Below are positions 56,033 to 64,000 of a stretch of 64,000 nt of DNA, one piece after another. Source of the DNA: Leptospira inadai serovar Lyme str. 10 (GTDB lineage: Bacteria > Spirochaetota > Leptospiria > Leptospirales > Leptospiraceae); contig NZ_AHMM02000015.1 of assembly GCF_000243675.2 (NCBI RefSeq), positions 186,001 to 250,000 on the forward strand. Direction: 5' to 3'. Each line of letters opens with the position of its first letter. Positions within the stretch are counted from its first letter, which is position 1. Below the pieces are notes generated by a model. That model was not told where the DNA came from. It did not search any database and saw only the letters and a list, made by a program, of their open reading frames with translations. Both the position numbers and the translations under genes were made by a program.

Positions 56033-57804
56033 TCGTTTTCCCGAAAAATCCCTTACGACTATTTCTATCCGCGTTAGGGATTTCACTCGGATTACTCTTA
56101 GCAATGGAGCCTTTCGGTTTTTTTCTAGCCGGGGGAGCGTCCGCAATTAGCGCCTACTTATTTTTTCTAGAGTTAAAAGAATGGCCGCAGAAATTTCAAA
56201 TTCTTTGGCTATTGCTTCTCTCTCAGATTCTAAATTTCACAGTATTCTTCTGGATTCCTTCCTCAATCTCCGCCATTTCGGGAGCGGGGGAATTCATTTC
56301 CTGGACTCTCTTTTTAATCTACGGTTTTTTTTCCCATATAAAACTGTTTTTGTCCTTTTACGGATGGAAATTTTCCGTCGATCTCTATAAGAAATATCGC
56401 AACAACGAATCGGAACTTCTCCGCCTGGAGTGGTTTCTCTTTCCGGTTTGGGGAATTCTGGGAGATATCGTAACGCCGCAACTATTTCCCTGGTTCTGGG
56501 GAAATTTGGCCGAAGGGAATCTGTCCTTCTCCCAGATCGCGGCGACGACCGGAATATATGGAGTGGGTTTCTTCCTACTTTTGGGCGGAGCCAGCATTGC
56601 TTCATTACGAAATTTAAATTTACGAAAACTAGGTATTCTCGGGATCGTTTTCTTCGGACTTACATGGACTTTAGGGGGGTATCGATTATTAACCGCGCCC
56701 GATTATAGAGTGCCGAATACCACCCCTAACGTGGAAAACGATTTGCTTAAACTGTCGGCGATCATGATTCAACCGAATACTTCCCCCGCTAAACGTGAAT
56801 TTGCGGAGAATCCCGAGTATCTCGGGCAAGCGATGAGCAGAAATCTAGAAATGGCTTTATCCTCCTCTTTGGAGAACGTTCCGCCTCCGGATCTTATCTT
56901 TTTTCCCGAATCGGCGATCCCATTTCACGGGACTGACTTGAATCCGAATAACGTTTCTTCAGGAGTATATTCTCCCACGTTTCACGGACTCGTATTATAT
57001 TTAACTTATAAAACCGGCGCGGATTTATTATACAATGAATTGAATCAATCCGATGAAGGATTGCGAAATCAAGTCACTTTGATTTCTTCCGAAACGAGAG
57101 AAATACAACGTTATGATAAACGTCGCTTATTGGCGTTCGGCGAATATTTACCGTTCGAATCCACCTTCCCTTTTCTAAGAAGTTTATTTAAAGAGACCTC
57201 TCGTTACGTCCGCGGTGGAAGTCCTAAACCGCTTTTAGGCACGCGTTCATTTTACCGGGTTCGACAACCTTCCCCGCCTACACCGGAGGAAATTTCGGCG
57301 ATCCAAACTCCGGGAAACTTTCCTTCGATAGCGCATTCTTCCTCTCCCGAAGATAGCGTTCCCTATCAGATCCTACCGCTGATTTGCTACGAAGCCATGT
57401 TCCCTTCCCTAGTGCAGGATTCCATTCGCGAAGCCCGCAAAAACGAATATACGATTTTGGCGAATCCTACGAACGATTCTTGGTTTTCATCAAGAGCGGA
57501 AGCCTGGCAGCACGCCGGTACTTCCCGTTTTCGGGCGATAGAATTCGGTTTAAGCTTTGTCCGACCGACGGTTAGCGGGATCTCCTTCGTAGTCGATCCG
57601 TTCGGCAGAGCTTTGAGCACGCCGATAGAATCCGGGGAAATCGGAACGAAAGCGTTTCTCTTGCCGGTAACTAAACTCGTTCCGGAAGGAAATACTTTTT
57701 ATTCGCGATGGGGCAATCTACCGTTTTACCTCTATTCAGTCATCGGTACGATTCTATTCCCTTTTTTGAATATTTTTCTTTTCCGAAAGAGCGCAAAAAA
57801 ATAG
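56029..57804 (+). CDS. lnt: Apolipoprotein N-acyltransferase
   Basis: Adds the third acyl chain to lipoproteins. About seven hydrophobic helices lead to a nitrilase-like domain with Glu in IFFPESAIPF, Lys in YDKRRLLAFGEYLPFE and Cys in LICYEAMFPS, the complete triad. The C-terminal block NTFYSRWGN is family-typical. Length 591 is slightly long. It serves the many lipoproteins in this window. Coupled to the chaperone gene by ATGA. Confidence 0.93.
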   Translation: MIVFPKNPLRLFLSALGISLGLLLAMEPFGFFLAGGASAISAYLFFLELKEWPQKFQILWLLLLSQILNFTVFFWIPSSISAISGAGEFISWTLFLIYGFFSHIKLFLSFYGWKFSVDLYKKYRNNESELLRLEWFLFPVWGILGDIVTPQLFPWFWGNLAEGNLSFSQIAATTGIYGVGFFLLLGGASIASLRNLNLRKLGILGIVFFGLTWTLGGYRLLTAPDYRVPNTTPNVENDLLKLSAIMIQPNTSPAKREFAENPEYLGQAMSRNLEMALSSSLENVPPPDLIFFPESAIPFHGTDLNPNNVSSGVYSPTFHGLVLYLTYKTGADLLYNELNQSDEGLRNQVTLISSETREIQRYDKRRLLAFGEYLPFESTFPFLRSLFKETSRYVRGGSPKPLLGTRSFYRVRQPSPPTPEEISAIQTPGNFPSIAHSSSPEDSVPYQILPLICYEAMFPSLVQDSIREARKNEYTILANPTNDSWFSSRAEAWQHAGTSRFRAIEFGLSFVRPTVSGISFVVDPFGRALSTPIESGEIGTKAFLLPVTKLVPEGNTFYSRWGNLPFYLYSVIGTILFPFLNIFLFRKSAKK

Positions 57805-57922
57805 ACAAATGTTTCGAAGGAAAAACTAAAATAAATTAAGCGAAGATCGGAATTTCTTTCTCGCTAAAAACGAGTCGTCCAACGAGTTTACGAAAGAATA
57901 AACGCCTCCCGATCCGCTGTGA

Positions 57923-58765
57923 ATGGAACAAAAAATAGAAGGGGGCCGAACAGAGAACCGTATTTCGAATCAAAGAGAGGTGGATTTGTTACTTCATACG
58001 TTTTGTCACCTCCCCGGCATCAACACCGTGGAGGAAGGAAACCTTTGGCGACGGGGAATCTTAAACTGGGATTCCCTTCGAGAGGAATTACTTTTAAAAG
58101 CCAAGTCTCCCGAAGATACTTATTCCAGACTGGTACTGGATTCGATCGAATTCTCGAAAAAAGAACTGGAAAGAAATAACTGGGACTACTTTTTCTTCGC
58201 TCTTCCCAATGATCAAAAATGGAGACTCTTTCCTCATATTCGATCTCGGCTTCTTTACCTGGATATCGAAACGAGCGGACTTTCGCGCGAGGACTTTATC
58301 ACGGTAGTCGGAACCTACGACGGAGTCACGTTTAAGGAATTTTTGCGAGGGCGGGATATGGATGATTTCCCGGAAAAAGTTCATCCCACACATATTCTTG
58401 TCAGCTATAATGGCGTAGCTTTCGACGTCCCCTTTATCGAAAAAGAATTCGGACGAAAATTTAAAAATCGACATTTCGACTTGATGTATCTTTTACGCAG
58501 TCTAGGTTATCGCGGAGGTTTAAAAGGTTGCGAGAAAGCGTTAGGAATCGTTAGAAATCTTCCCTTCGAAGTTAACGGTGCGGACGCCGTAAGACTCTGG
58601 TGGCAGTACGTTCAGTACGACGATTTGGAAGCCCTGGATTTATTATTGCGGTACAATCGGGAGGATGTCATGCATCTCGAACTTTTATTCATTAAAGCCT
58701 ATAATTTAAAATTAAAACAAACCCCTTTTTACGGAGAAGTGATTCAGGAAGATGTTCCTTCTTGA
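57923..58765 (+). CDS. YprB-type RNase H-like exonuclease domain protein
   Basis: A 280-residue protein with a DEDD-type 3'-5' exonuclease fold: YLDIETSGLSREDFITVVGT (Asp, Glu), LVSYNGVAFDVPFIEKEF (Asp) and RYNREDVMHLELL (Asp), so the catalytic acidic residues are intact. YprB-domain proteins are predicted nucleases of unknown substrate. Convergent with an MBL hydrolase. Confidence 0.8.
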   Translation: MEQKIEGGRTENRISNQREVDLLLHTFCHLPGINTVEEGNLWRRGILNWDSLREELLLKAKSPEDTYSRLVLDSIEFSKKELERNNWDYFFFALPNDQKWRLFPHIRSRLLYLDIETSGLSREDFITVVGTYDGVTFKEFLRGRDMDDFPEKVHPTHILVSYNGVAFDVPFIEKEFGRKFKNRHFDLMYLLRSLGYRGGLKGCEKALGIVRNLPFEVNGADAVRLWWQYVQYDDLEALDLLLRYNREDVMHLELLFIKAYNLKLKQTPFYGEVIQEDVPS

Positions 58766-58789
58766 TGCGAAAGAACATCTTCGATATTT

Positions 58790-59818
58790 CTATGCCGAAG
58801 CGTCCCCGATCCATCGATAAGTCTCGTACGGTGGTTCCGTTTCGACGACTTCGACCCAACCCTTTTCGACGAATTTTCGCACCATCGAATGCAGGATTGC
58901 CATTGCGGTATTATAGTAACCGGAATGAGCTACCTTTTCCCCCATCGCCTCGAGAGTCAGGCTAGAAAGATCATATTCTTTTTCCTTTAACCTGCGGATA
59001 ATACCTCTCTCCAATATCTGCAAAGTCTTATATAATAATTTGATCGCCTTTTTCGGATCTTCGGGCTCCGGTCCATGCGCGGGAAGCAATCGGCGGATCG
59101 ACATTTTGGAGATTCTATCGAGTGATCTATAATAATCCTCGAGATTGCCGTCGATCTCGGCATAAATGGAAGAAATATTCTGCAAAACCAGATCCCCCAT
59201 AAAGAAAATATTTTCTTCCAATAGATAGGGAGTTAGATGCCAAAGATTATGACCCGGAGTGTGCAGGAATCCTATGTCCCTACCCCCCGCGTGGATCACA
59301 TCCCCTTCCACTAATTCCACATCGAATTTTAGAATCGGTTGTATCCGATCCCCGCGACTCAGGGTCATCCGTAAATTTTCATTACCCGCTTCCAGACGAA
59401 CGATTTCCCGTTTACGATCCTCGGGAGAACGATGCCCTTTATAAACGAGCCTTTTGGAGGCTCTATTGAATACTTCCACGTATTCCAAATAGTTGCCGAT
59501 ACCCGCTGCCATTCCTTTCATCGCATACAGCTTAGCATCGGTATAATATCGAATCGTAAGAATCGCGCTCAGATGATCCAAATGATTATGGGTATAGAAG
59601 ATATGTTTTATTTTGCTTAGATTCAAATCCACTTTTCGAAGGGCTTTTTGAAGCATTCCGAGATTGGCGAGATATCCCGAATCGATCAGCGCAGGTTCTC
59701 CGTCCGGGAGAATATAAATATTATTGGGAGCATAAAACGGTTGGGGGATTTCGGTTTTGAGAATACCGTCTCCGATTTCGACTATGTCTGGGATTGAATC
59801 ATACTTATAAACTTTCAA
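58790..59818 (-). CDS. Metallo-beta-lactamase-fold hydrolase
   Basis: A 342-residue MBL protein with THNHLDHLSAI, HTPGHNLWHLTPYL, FFMGDLVLQ and PAHGPEP as metal-site motifs, and a C-terminal winged-helix-like tail (GIIRRLKEKEYDLSSLTLEA) as in the LACTB2/RNase-like hydrolase group. It may be a thioesterase or nuclease; substrate unknown. Start is a TTG at 59818. Confidence 0.82.
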   Translation of the reverse strand: MKVYKYDSIPDIVEIGDGILKTEIPQPFYAPNNIYILPDGEPALIDSGYLANLGMLQKALRKVDLNLSKIKHIFYTHNHLDHLSAILTIRYYTDAKLYAMKGMAAGIGNYLEYVEVFNRASKRLVYKGHRSPEDRKREIVRLEAGNENLRMTLSRGDRIQPILKFDVELVEGDVIHAGGRDIGFLHTPGHNLWHLTPYLLEENIFFMGDLVLQNISSIYAEIDGNLEDYYRSLDRISKMSIRRLLPAHGPEPEDPKKAIKLLYKTLQILERGIIRRLKEKEYDLSSLTLEAMGEKVAHSGYYNTAMAILHSMVRKFVEKGWVEVVETEPPYETYRWIGDASA

Positions 59819-59842
59819 TTAGAACCCCGTCTTAATTTTTCT

Positions 59843-61105
59843 CTAGGAAAATAGGTTACTCTTTTCACGACAAGCCTCTAAATTACCGGAGCGAATATAA
59901 CGAGAAAGTTCGGCTATCAATGCCAAACGCGGTTCGGCTTCCTTACCGAGAATTCGCTTAATATGTTTCGTTTCAAAAGAGGATAGTTTTCCGTCAAAGG
60001 AGCAAGCAAGGCATAATAATCTCAGACAGGCTTCCTTTTCCGATTCCTCCAAATTTTGAATCAGAGTCCTAAACGTTTCCAAATCGTCGAAGGTTGTCGC
60101 GTCGGACGCGATATCGAAGGCCTTATAAAGTTTGACTAGTAGATACTCCAGATTCGGATGAAATCTTTGCGTAAAAACGACCGAATTCCCGACGGCCGAT
60201 AAAAATGCCAGCTTCGCATTCTTACTTAGGAAATCTTTTCTTTCCAAAATTTGCTCGGTTATCTCTCTCGCTAAAACTCTCGAAATCAATCGAATTCTTA
60301 GTTCGGAAAGAATGGAATATATGACTACGCCGTCCCATATTGCGGTAATGGGAGCCGCAATGAAATCCGTATAGACTCGCAACGAATTTCTGGCGAAAAT
60401 TTTGCGCAGAACTATTTTCGCCAACAAATTAGAGAGAAGGACTTTGGCTTTGTACAAAAAAGTCGCGACGAGAAAACTTCTCTTATCCGTTAGTCGCAAC
60501 GGATCGATACCCAAAAGTTTTAAATCCGGATCGGGAATTTCCAAAGCCATTCGAGCGAGAAGGTTTACGTTCCCCGTCAGTAATTCGGGATCGTCTTCCA
60601 ATTCCATTCCCGCTAGACTCGTCAATCGATATGCCCCCCATAACCCGAGCTGATACAGAATATAGAATTCTAATATCGTTCCGAATAACAGTGCCAGCCC
60701 GGAGTATGTCCATTTTTCCATAAAAACGGGAGAAAGGAATTCGGGAGATTCCGGAAAAAGCGTTTCGATAAGAATGATGCCGCAGGTAGTCCAAAAACCC
60801 GCGTGCATCGCCCAAAACGTAACCCAGCGAATGATTCGATTGCTTTCCGGAAAAAAATTCGTAGGGATTTGTCCGGTGTTTCGCCCGCTTTTTCTTTCTT
60901 CTTGCCGGACATAATCTTGGAGAATATTGATCCCCCATCGTTCTAAAAGACCCGGTTTGTATTCGGGGAAAAAGTCTTTGCCGGCTTCCATTCGGTGATG
61001 ATCCAATCCCGAAAGTAAGGAATCGTCAATCCGAATGGGAACCTTAGCCGGATTCTTTAGGTCAAATCGTTTGATTCCACGCGTTATAAAACCCGGGGAT
61101 TTCAT
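59843..61105 (-). CDS. Membrane protein with TerB-like C-terminus
   Basis: About 420 residues from the ATG at 61105 (a longer frame to 61303 would cover the upstream lipoprotein start and is rejected). Two or three hydrophobic helices lie at about 110-175. The C-terminal part, EKEACLRLLCLACSFDGKLS then SFETKHIKRIL, resembles TerB/TerB-like helical domains. Function unknown. It is divergent from the lipoprotein gene at 61143. Confidence 0.6.
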   Translation of the reverse strand: MKSPGFITRGIKRFDLKNPAKVPIRIDDSLLSGLDHHRMEAGKDFFPEYKPGLLERWGINILQDYVRQEERKSGRNTGQIPTNFFPESNRIIRWVTFWAMHAGFWTTCGIILIETLFPESPEFLSPVFMEKWTYSGLALLFGTILEFYILYQLGLWGAYRLTSLAGMELEDDPELLTGNVNLLARMALEIPDPDLKLLGIDPLRLTDKRSFLVATFLYKAKVLLSNLLAKIVLRKIFARNSLRVYTDFIAAPITAIWDGVVIYSILSELRIRLISRVLAREITEQILERKDFLSKNAKLAFLSAVGNSVVFTQRFHPNLEYLLVKLYKAFDIASDATTFDDLETFRTLIQNLEESEKEACLRLLCLACSFDGKLSSFETKHIKRILGKEAEPRLALIAELSRYIRSGNLEACREKSNLFS

Positions 61106-61142
61106 TCTTGACCCAGCCTTACCGATGATTGATACTAGAACT

Positions 61143-61913
61143 ATGGGATCCCTTACGATGTTTGACCGACTCGCGAATCTGAAAAAAAAACAATTATATC
61201 TAGTCGGTAGCCTATTACTTTTTACTCTTTCCTGCGAGCACCACAATTCGACCAAGTCCGACTTAACGGTGACTTCTACGGACGGTTCGGTTAACTTTAG
61301 CATTCACGGAAGCTTGGATAAGACCAAGACCCCCAACTGCGGAACGGCATCTCCGTATTCGGCAAGCACTACGACCGGCGGAACTTCGACTACTACTACT
61401 ACGAGTACATCGACTTCGTCCGGTTCATCGAACACCCAATTCACCGTAATCAGCAGGCTTTATTATACGACCGGGGATTACGTTTATTTAAAGTTCCTCT
61501 ATGATAGTACGCAAAACCAGGGACAAATCGATTCCCAGCAAGGATTCTCTTATTCGGGAAGTTTAACCGCAAAACCTCTTGTCGCGAATTACGGAAAAAT
61601 CGCCTGGGGGGGAAGCGGTGTGCCCGTGGATACATCCGTATCCGGTTCTCAAGCACTTTCCTATTTAACGGTAACTCTTGATCTGGTCGGAAACGTCGTC
61701 TCCAGCGGGAGCGCGGGTTTGTCCCTCACGCAATGTTATACCGTCGACTTTATCAATTGTACTTCGGCAACTTCGTCTAGTATGTGTTATACGCAGAATG
61801 GACAACAGTGTTTCAATTCTCAGTCCGTATCGGGTGTAAGCGTTTCCATCAAAGGAGACGTAAACTGCACGAGCCAATCGATTCCTGCAGGAACGTCCAC
61901 CACAACCCAATAA
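61143..61913 (+). CDS. Putative lipoprotein, Ser/Thr-rich
   Basis: Signal LKKKQLYLVGSLLLFTLSC gives the lipidated Cys; the ATG at 61143 is the best start, with another at 61158 possible. The mature part has a low-complexity Thr/Ser tract (about 75-95), a beta-rich region and six Cys in the second half. Likely surface-exposed. No family recognised. A perfect terminator hairpin follows. Confidence 0.6.
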   Translation: MGSLTMFDRLANLKKKQLYLVGSLLLFTLSCEHHNSTKSDLTVTSTDGSVNFSIHGSLDKTKTPNCGTASPYSASTTTGGTSTTTTTSTSTSSGSSNTQFTVISRLYYTTGDYVYLKFLYDSTQNQGQIDSQQGFSYSGSLTAKPLVANYGKIAWGGSGVPVDTSVSGSQALSYLTVTLDLVGNVVSSGSAGLSLTQCYTVDFINCTSATSSSMCYTQNGQQCFNSQSVSGVSVSIKGDVNCTSQSIPAGTSTTTQ

Positions 61914-61918
61914 AAAAA

Positions 61919-61943
61919 GGGCTGCCCATCCCTGAGGCAGCCC
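61919..61943. terminator. Perfect stem-loop after the Ser/Thr-rich lipoprotein
   Basis: GGGCTGCC / GGCAGCCC, 8-bp perfect stem with a 9-base loop, preceded by AAAAAAA. The T-run would be on the minus strand, so as an intrinsic terminator it works best leftward; on the plus strand it could only pause or stabilise the transcript end. Confidence 0.5.
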
Positions 61944-61994
61944 GACTCTCTCTGCTAACTTTGAAACGATAGGATTGCTGTTTTACATATCCTG

Positions 61995-62063
61995 TTCGTT
62001 CCGCCATATCCGATTCTTCTTAAATTCCGGATCTAAGCTCGATAGATCCTTATGCGGAACGAA
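61995..62063 (+). other. Nested inverted repeats, candidate structured RNA
   Basis: The gap 61944-62269 holds no gene. It contains a perfect 10-bp outer pair TTCGTTCCGC (61995-62004) and GCGGAACGAA (62054-62063), and inside it a 6-bp pair GGATCT (62029) and AGATCC (62044). The outer stem can extend by three pairs past a one-base bulge. The rest of the gap is AT-rich with no clear signal. Could be a small RNA, a riboswitch-like leader or a DNA binding site. Confidence 0.35.
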
Positions 62064-62269
62064 TTTCCTCGTAGTATGCGACACATAATACGCATTATAC
62101 GCCAAAATTTCATTTTACGAATACGCATGTATTAGACCCTTTTTCTCCTTATTCCGGGCTAAATTATTCCGAATCGGCTCGGTACTTCGATATAAATTCC
62201 GAGATGTAAAAGCTCTAATATTTTCGGATGATGATTGCTTATGTTTTAAAAACTTATTAAACTAAAAAT

Positions 62270-62617
62270 ATGGAAAAGACACTAAACACAGATCAGAAGT
62301 TTAGGGAAAAAGTGAAAGTAGTACACGTCGAACACAGACAATCGAGCGGACATACTCCGCAAAAGTCTGCGATTCGAAGAAAAGCGCAGGAAGAAGAGCA
62401 GATACCGAATTTCTGGCTCTTTTATTTGCTGATGACGATAGGTTCTTTATTACCCGTCATCGGCGTATTATTGGCGTTCATCGTGTTTTCTTTCGCAAAG
62501 ACAAAATTCTTTAAGTTTTTGCCGTTGGTTATAAGCCTTACTGCAAACGCTTATTTTTTCTATCTTCGCCAGCATTCGGGATCAGTATTCCACTTATTGA
62601 AAAACGCGGTTTATTGA
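62270..62617 (+). CDS. Small membrane protein, two helices
   Basis: A 115-residue protein: a charged, hydrophilic N-terminal 50 residues, then two hydrophobic helices (FYLLMTIGSLLPVIGVLLAF and KFLPLVISLTANAYFFYL). No family recognised; probably an inner-membrane protein with a cytosolic N-terminal tail. Confidence 0.5.
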   Translation: MEKTLNTDQKFREKVKVVHVEHRQSSGHTPQKSAIRRKAQEEEQIPNFWLFYLLMTIGSLLPVIGVLLAFIVFSFAKTKFFKFLPLVISLTANAYFFYLRQHSGSVFHLLKNAVY

Positions 62618-62706
62618 TTTCGATTTAGATCAAGTTTCCCGATTCTTCTAAACGGAAGGAATGGGATTCTCTGCGATCCGAAGTCAGGGTCCGGACTCTT
62701 AAAGCT

Positions 62707-63687
62707 CTACACTGGAGTCAGCTTCCGGAACTGTTCCTTAACCAGAGCCCCTTCCGGAGTCTCAGGGTAGCCCTTTAAAAATCTCAAGAGTTCCTCGACA
62801 TCGGCTTGGAACTCCTCGTTTAAGGTTTTACGAATATTATACCGATTCAGCAAGGAAAGGATCACCATTTCATCCTGACTAGTACGGTCTTCCTTTGCAA
62901 AAAGCGAATGAGTCAATTTTTTATCGTTCTTATCCGAGTATTCAAGAAGCTTTAAGACGGGATAAGTGTACAAACCGTTTTTAAAATCCTTTAACGGGAT
63001 CTTTCCGGTTTGTTCTCCCGCCTGAAAGTAATCGATCGCGTCGTCTTGTTTCTGAAAGAGAGAGCCTAGACGGATGCCGAATTCGTGCAATTTTTTTAGA
63101 TTTTTCTTAGGTGTCTCCGCGAGGATTCCCGCCGCCTGGCAGACCGCCCCGAATAACGACGCGGTTTTACCGTAGACGACACGATCATAAATGCCTAAAT
63201 CCAATTTCGGGTTCCGTTCCCATTCCATCTGAATCAGTTCGCTGATGGAAAGATCCTTGATAACCTGAGTAAATAGATCCATTAAGGATGGCGATCCGAG
63301 ACTATTTAAATGATCGATCCCGCAGGCTAATAAATAGTCGCCCGCAAGAATGGCCGTCTTATTTCCGAATTTAGAGCCTACGCTAGGAACTCCTCTCCTA
63401 GTCTGGGCTTCATCCACTACGTCGTCGTGCAGTAGGCTCGCCGCATGAATCAATTCCGCGATTGCTCCTACATCCGTATATTTTTCCCCTTTATATCCTA
63501 ATATCCTGCACATGCAATAGTGCAGAACGGGGCGAATCCGCTTCCCTCCGGAACGAATCGTATAATCCTTAATTTCGGCGAGCAAACGCAGGTCCTCGTC
63601 GATGATTTCATAGAGTTTTTTGTCGAACTTTCGGACGAGGAGGTCCTTCAATCCCTTGGCTTTCACGGAGTTTCCTTGTTTCGACAC
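62707..63687 (-). CDS. ispB: Polyprenyl (octaprenyl-type) diphosphate synthase
   Basis: Trans-prenyltransferase that builds the quinone side chain. First Asp-rich motif [15 protein letters not shown], second [24 protein letters not shown] near the start binds diphosphate. Length 326 is typical for IspB/HepT-type enzymes; the chain length cannot be read with certainty. The start is GTG. Confidence 0.88.
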   Translation of the reverse strand: MSKQGNSVKAKGLKDLLVRKFDKKLYEIIDEDLRLLAEIKDYTIRSGGKRIRPVLHYCMCRILGYKGEKYTDVGAIAELIHAASLLHDDVVDEAQTRRGVPSVGSKFGNKTAILAGDYLLACGIDHLNSLGSPSLMDLFTQVIKDLSISELIQMEWERNPKLDLGIYDRVVYGKTASLFGAVCQAAGILAETPKKNLKKLHEFGIRLGSLFQKQDDAIDYFQAGEQTGKIPLKDFKNGLYTYPVLKLLEYSDKNDKKLTHSLFAKEDRTSQDEMVILSLLNRYNIRKTLNEEFQADVEELLRFLKGYPETPEGALVKEQFRKLTPV

Positions 63688-63753
63688 TATTTCCGAACGA
63701 ATTTCCCGCTCAAGCAGGAAAGCTCGGAAATGCGGAAATGAAAGAAACTTTAA

Positions 63754-64000
63754 TCAAGGTTTCCACTTATTATCCAGCGCGAGAAGATGTCTGGAAAGGA
63801 TCTTTTCCATCTCACGATTTTCCTTCTTTCGATAGATATGTATTAAATTCCGGAACATCCTCTTTAAAATCGTGAGGCTGCTTGCATGAGTAAAGTATCG
63901 ATCGTGCGCTTGAAAGCCGTTGGCTTTTAAGAAACGAATGCAGGTGGAACGATCCAGCATCACGCCGCCGTGATAGGGGTCGATATGCGTCTCATAATCG
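63754..64000 (-). CDS. C-terminal part of a SirB1-like transglutaminase/TPR protein (5' end beyond window)
   Basis: The minus-strand frame is open to the right edge. The visible end reads [16 protein letters not shown], then a helical tail with [20 protein letters not shown] and [14 protein letters not shown]. This matches the end of SirB1/YchA-type proteins, in which an inactive transglutaminase-like domain is followed by short TPRs (IDPFNGG and LRNLKNIY blocks). The N-terminal half is missing here. Confidence 0.65.
   Translation of the reverse strand, partial: DYETHIDPYHGGVMLDRSTCIRFLKANGFQAHDRYFTHASSLTILKRMFRNLIHIYRKKENREMEKILSRHLLALDNKWKP

Noticed and set aside
61106..61303. Extended N-terminus of the TerB-like membrane protein
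   Set aside because: It would cover the divergent lipoprotein start and its signal-peptide region; the sequence there looks like the reverse of coding DNA.

Overview
The window looks like chromosomal DNA of a Leptospira species, probably one of the lineages that carry the LipL41/Lep lipoprotein pair. The reasons are a LipL41 orthologue followed by its small partner gene, many spirochaete-type lipoprotein signal peptides (loose lipobox, often N or S before the Cys), a FlaA-like endoflagellar sheath protein, FliD, and an unusually high density of 7TMR-DISM receptors and SpoIIE-type phosphatases. There is no rRNA, tRNA, CRISPR array, prophage or transposase gene that I can support.

Layout. 1-8.7 kb: a partial DUF1292 protein, a DISM hybrid sensor kinase, an HNH mini-protein, manA, a J-domain protein, an STAS anti-sigma antagonist, ribF and several exported proteins. 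8.9-12.5 kb: two tandem 7TM-SpoIIE phosphatases, translationally coupled. 12.5-20.5 kb: fliD with a helical partner gene, lipoproteins, an acyl-CoA dehydrogenase whose usual catalytic Glu reads Asp, a pseudo-rhomboid and a DinB-fold protein. 20.7-26.3 kb: two small exported proteins, then a tightly packed ppk / FAD-linked oxidase / TMEM220 / DUF374 acyltransferase operon. 26.5-34.6 kb: a NarL-type response regulator, an alpha/beta hydrolase, and a four-gene operon joining two sensor kinases to an AmgK/MurU-like sugar kinase and nucleotidyltransferase. 34.6-36.6 kb: a repeat-rich gap, then lep and lipL41. 36.9-38.8 kb: nadA-ispF and rimI. 38.9-45.5 kb: a DoxX-like protein, a degenerate DISM pseudo-kinase, an MBL hydrolase, a DISM-SpoIIE phosphatase and dusA. 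45.6-51.6 kb: mnmC, recQ, dinB, comF and a 40-residue membrane miniprotein. 51.7-64 kb: exported unknowns, a FlaA-like protein, pdxB, lipase chaperone, lnt, a YprB exonuclease, MBL hydrolase, TerB-like membrane protein, lipoprotein, polyprenyl synthase and the end of a SirB1-like protein.

The most unusual signal is a family of four interspersed repeats of about 150-180 bp (34664, 35022, 39263, 53704). They are bounded by inverted tandem heptamers of the type CAGARGA around a conserved core. Every copy lies between convergent genes. Three copies start 1-2 bases after a stop codon, and in two cases the other end runs into the neighbouring gene, supplying its last 6 or 12 codons and its stop. 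I do not recognise it as a named element. Signal transduction dominates the rest: three intact PP2C/SpoIIE phosphatases plus an STAS protein suggest partner switching, next to several two-component proteins.
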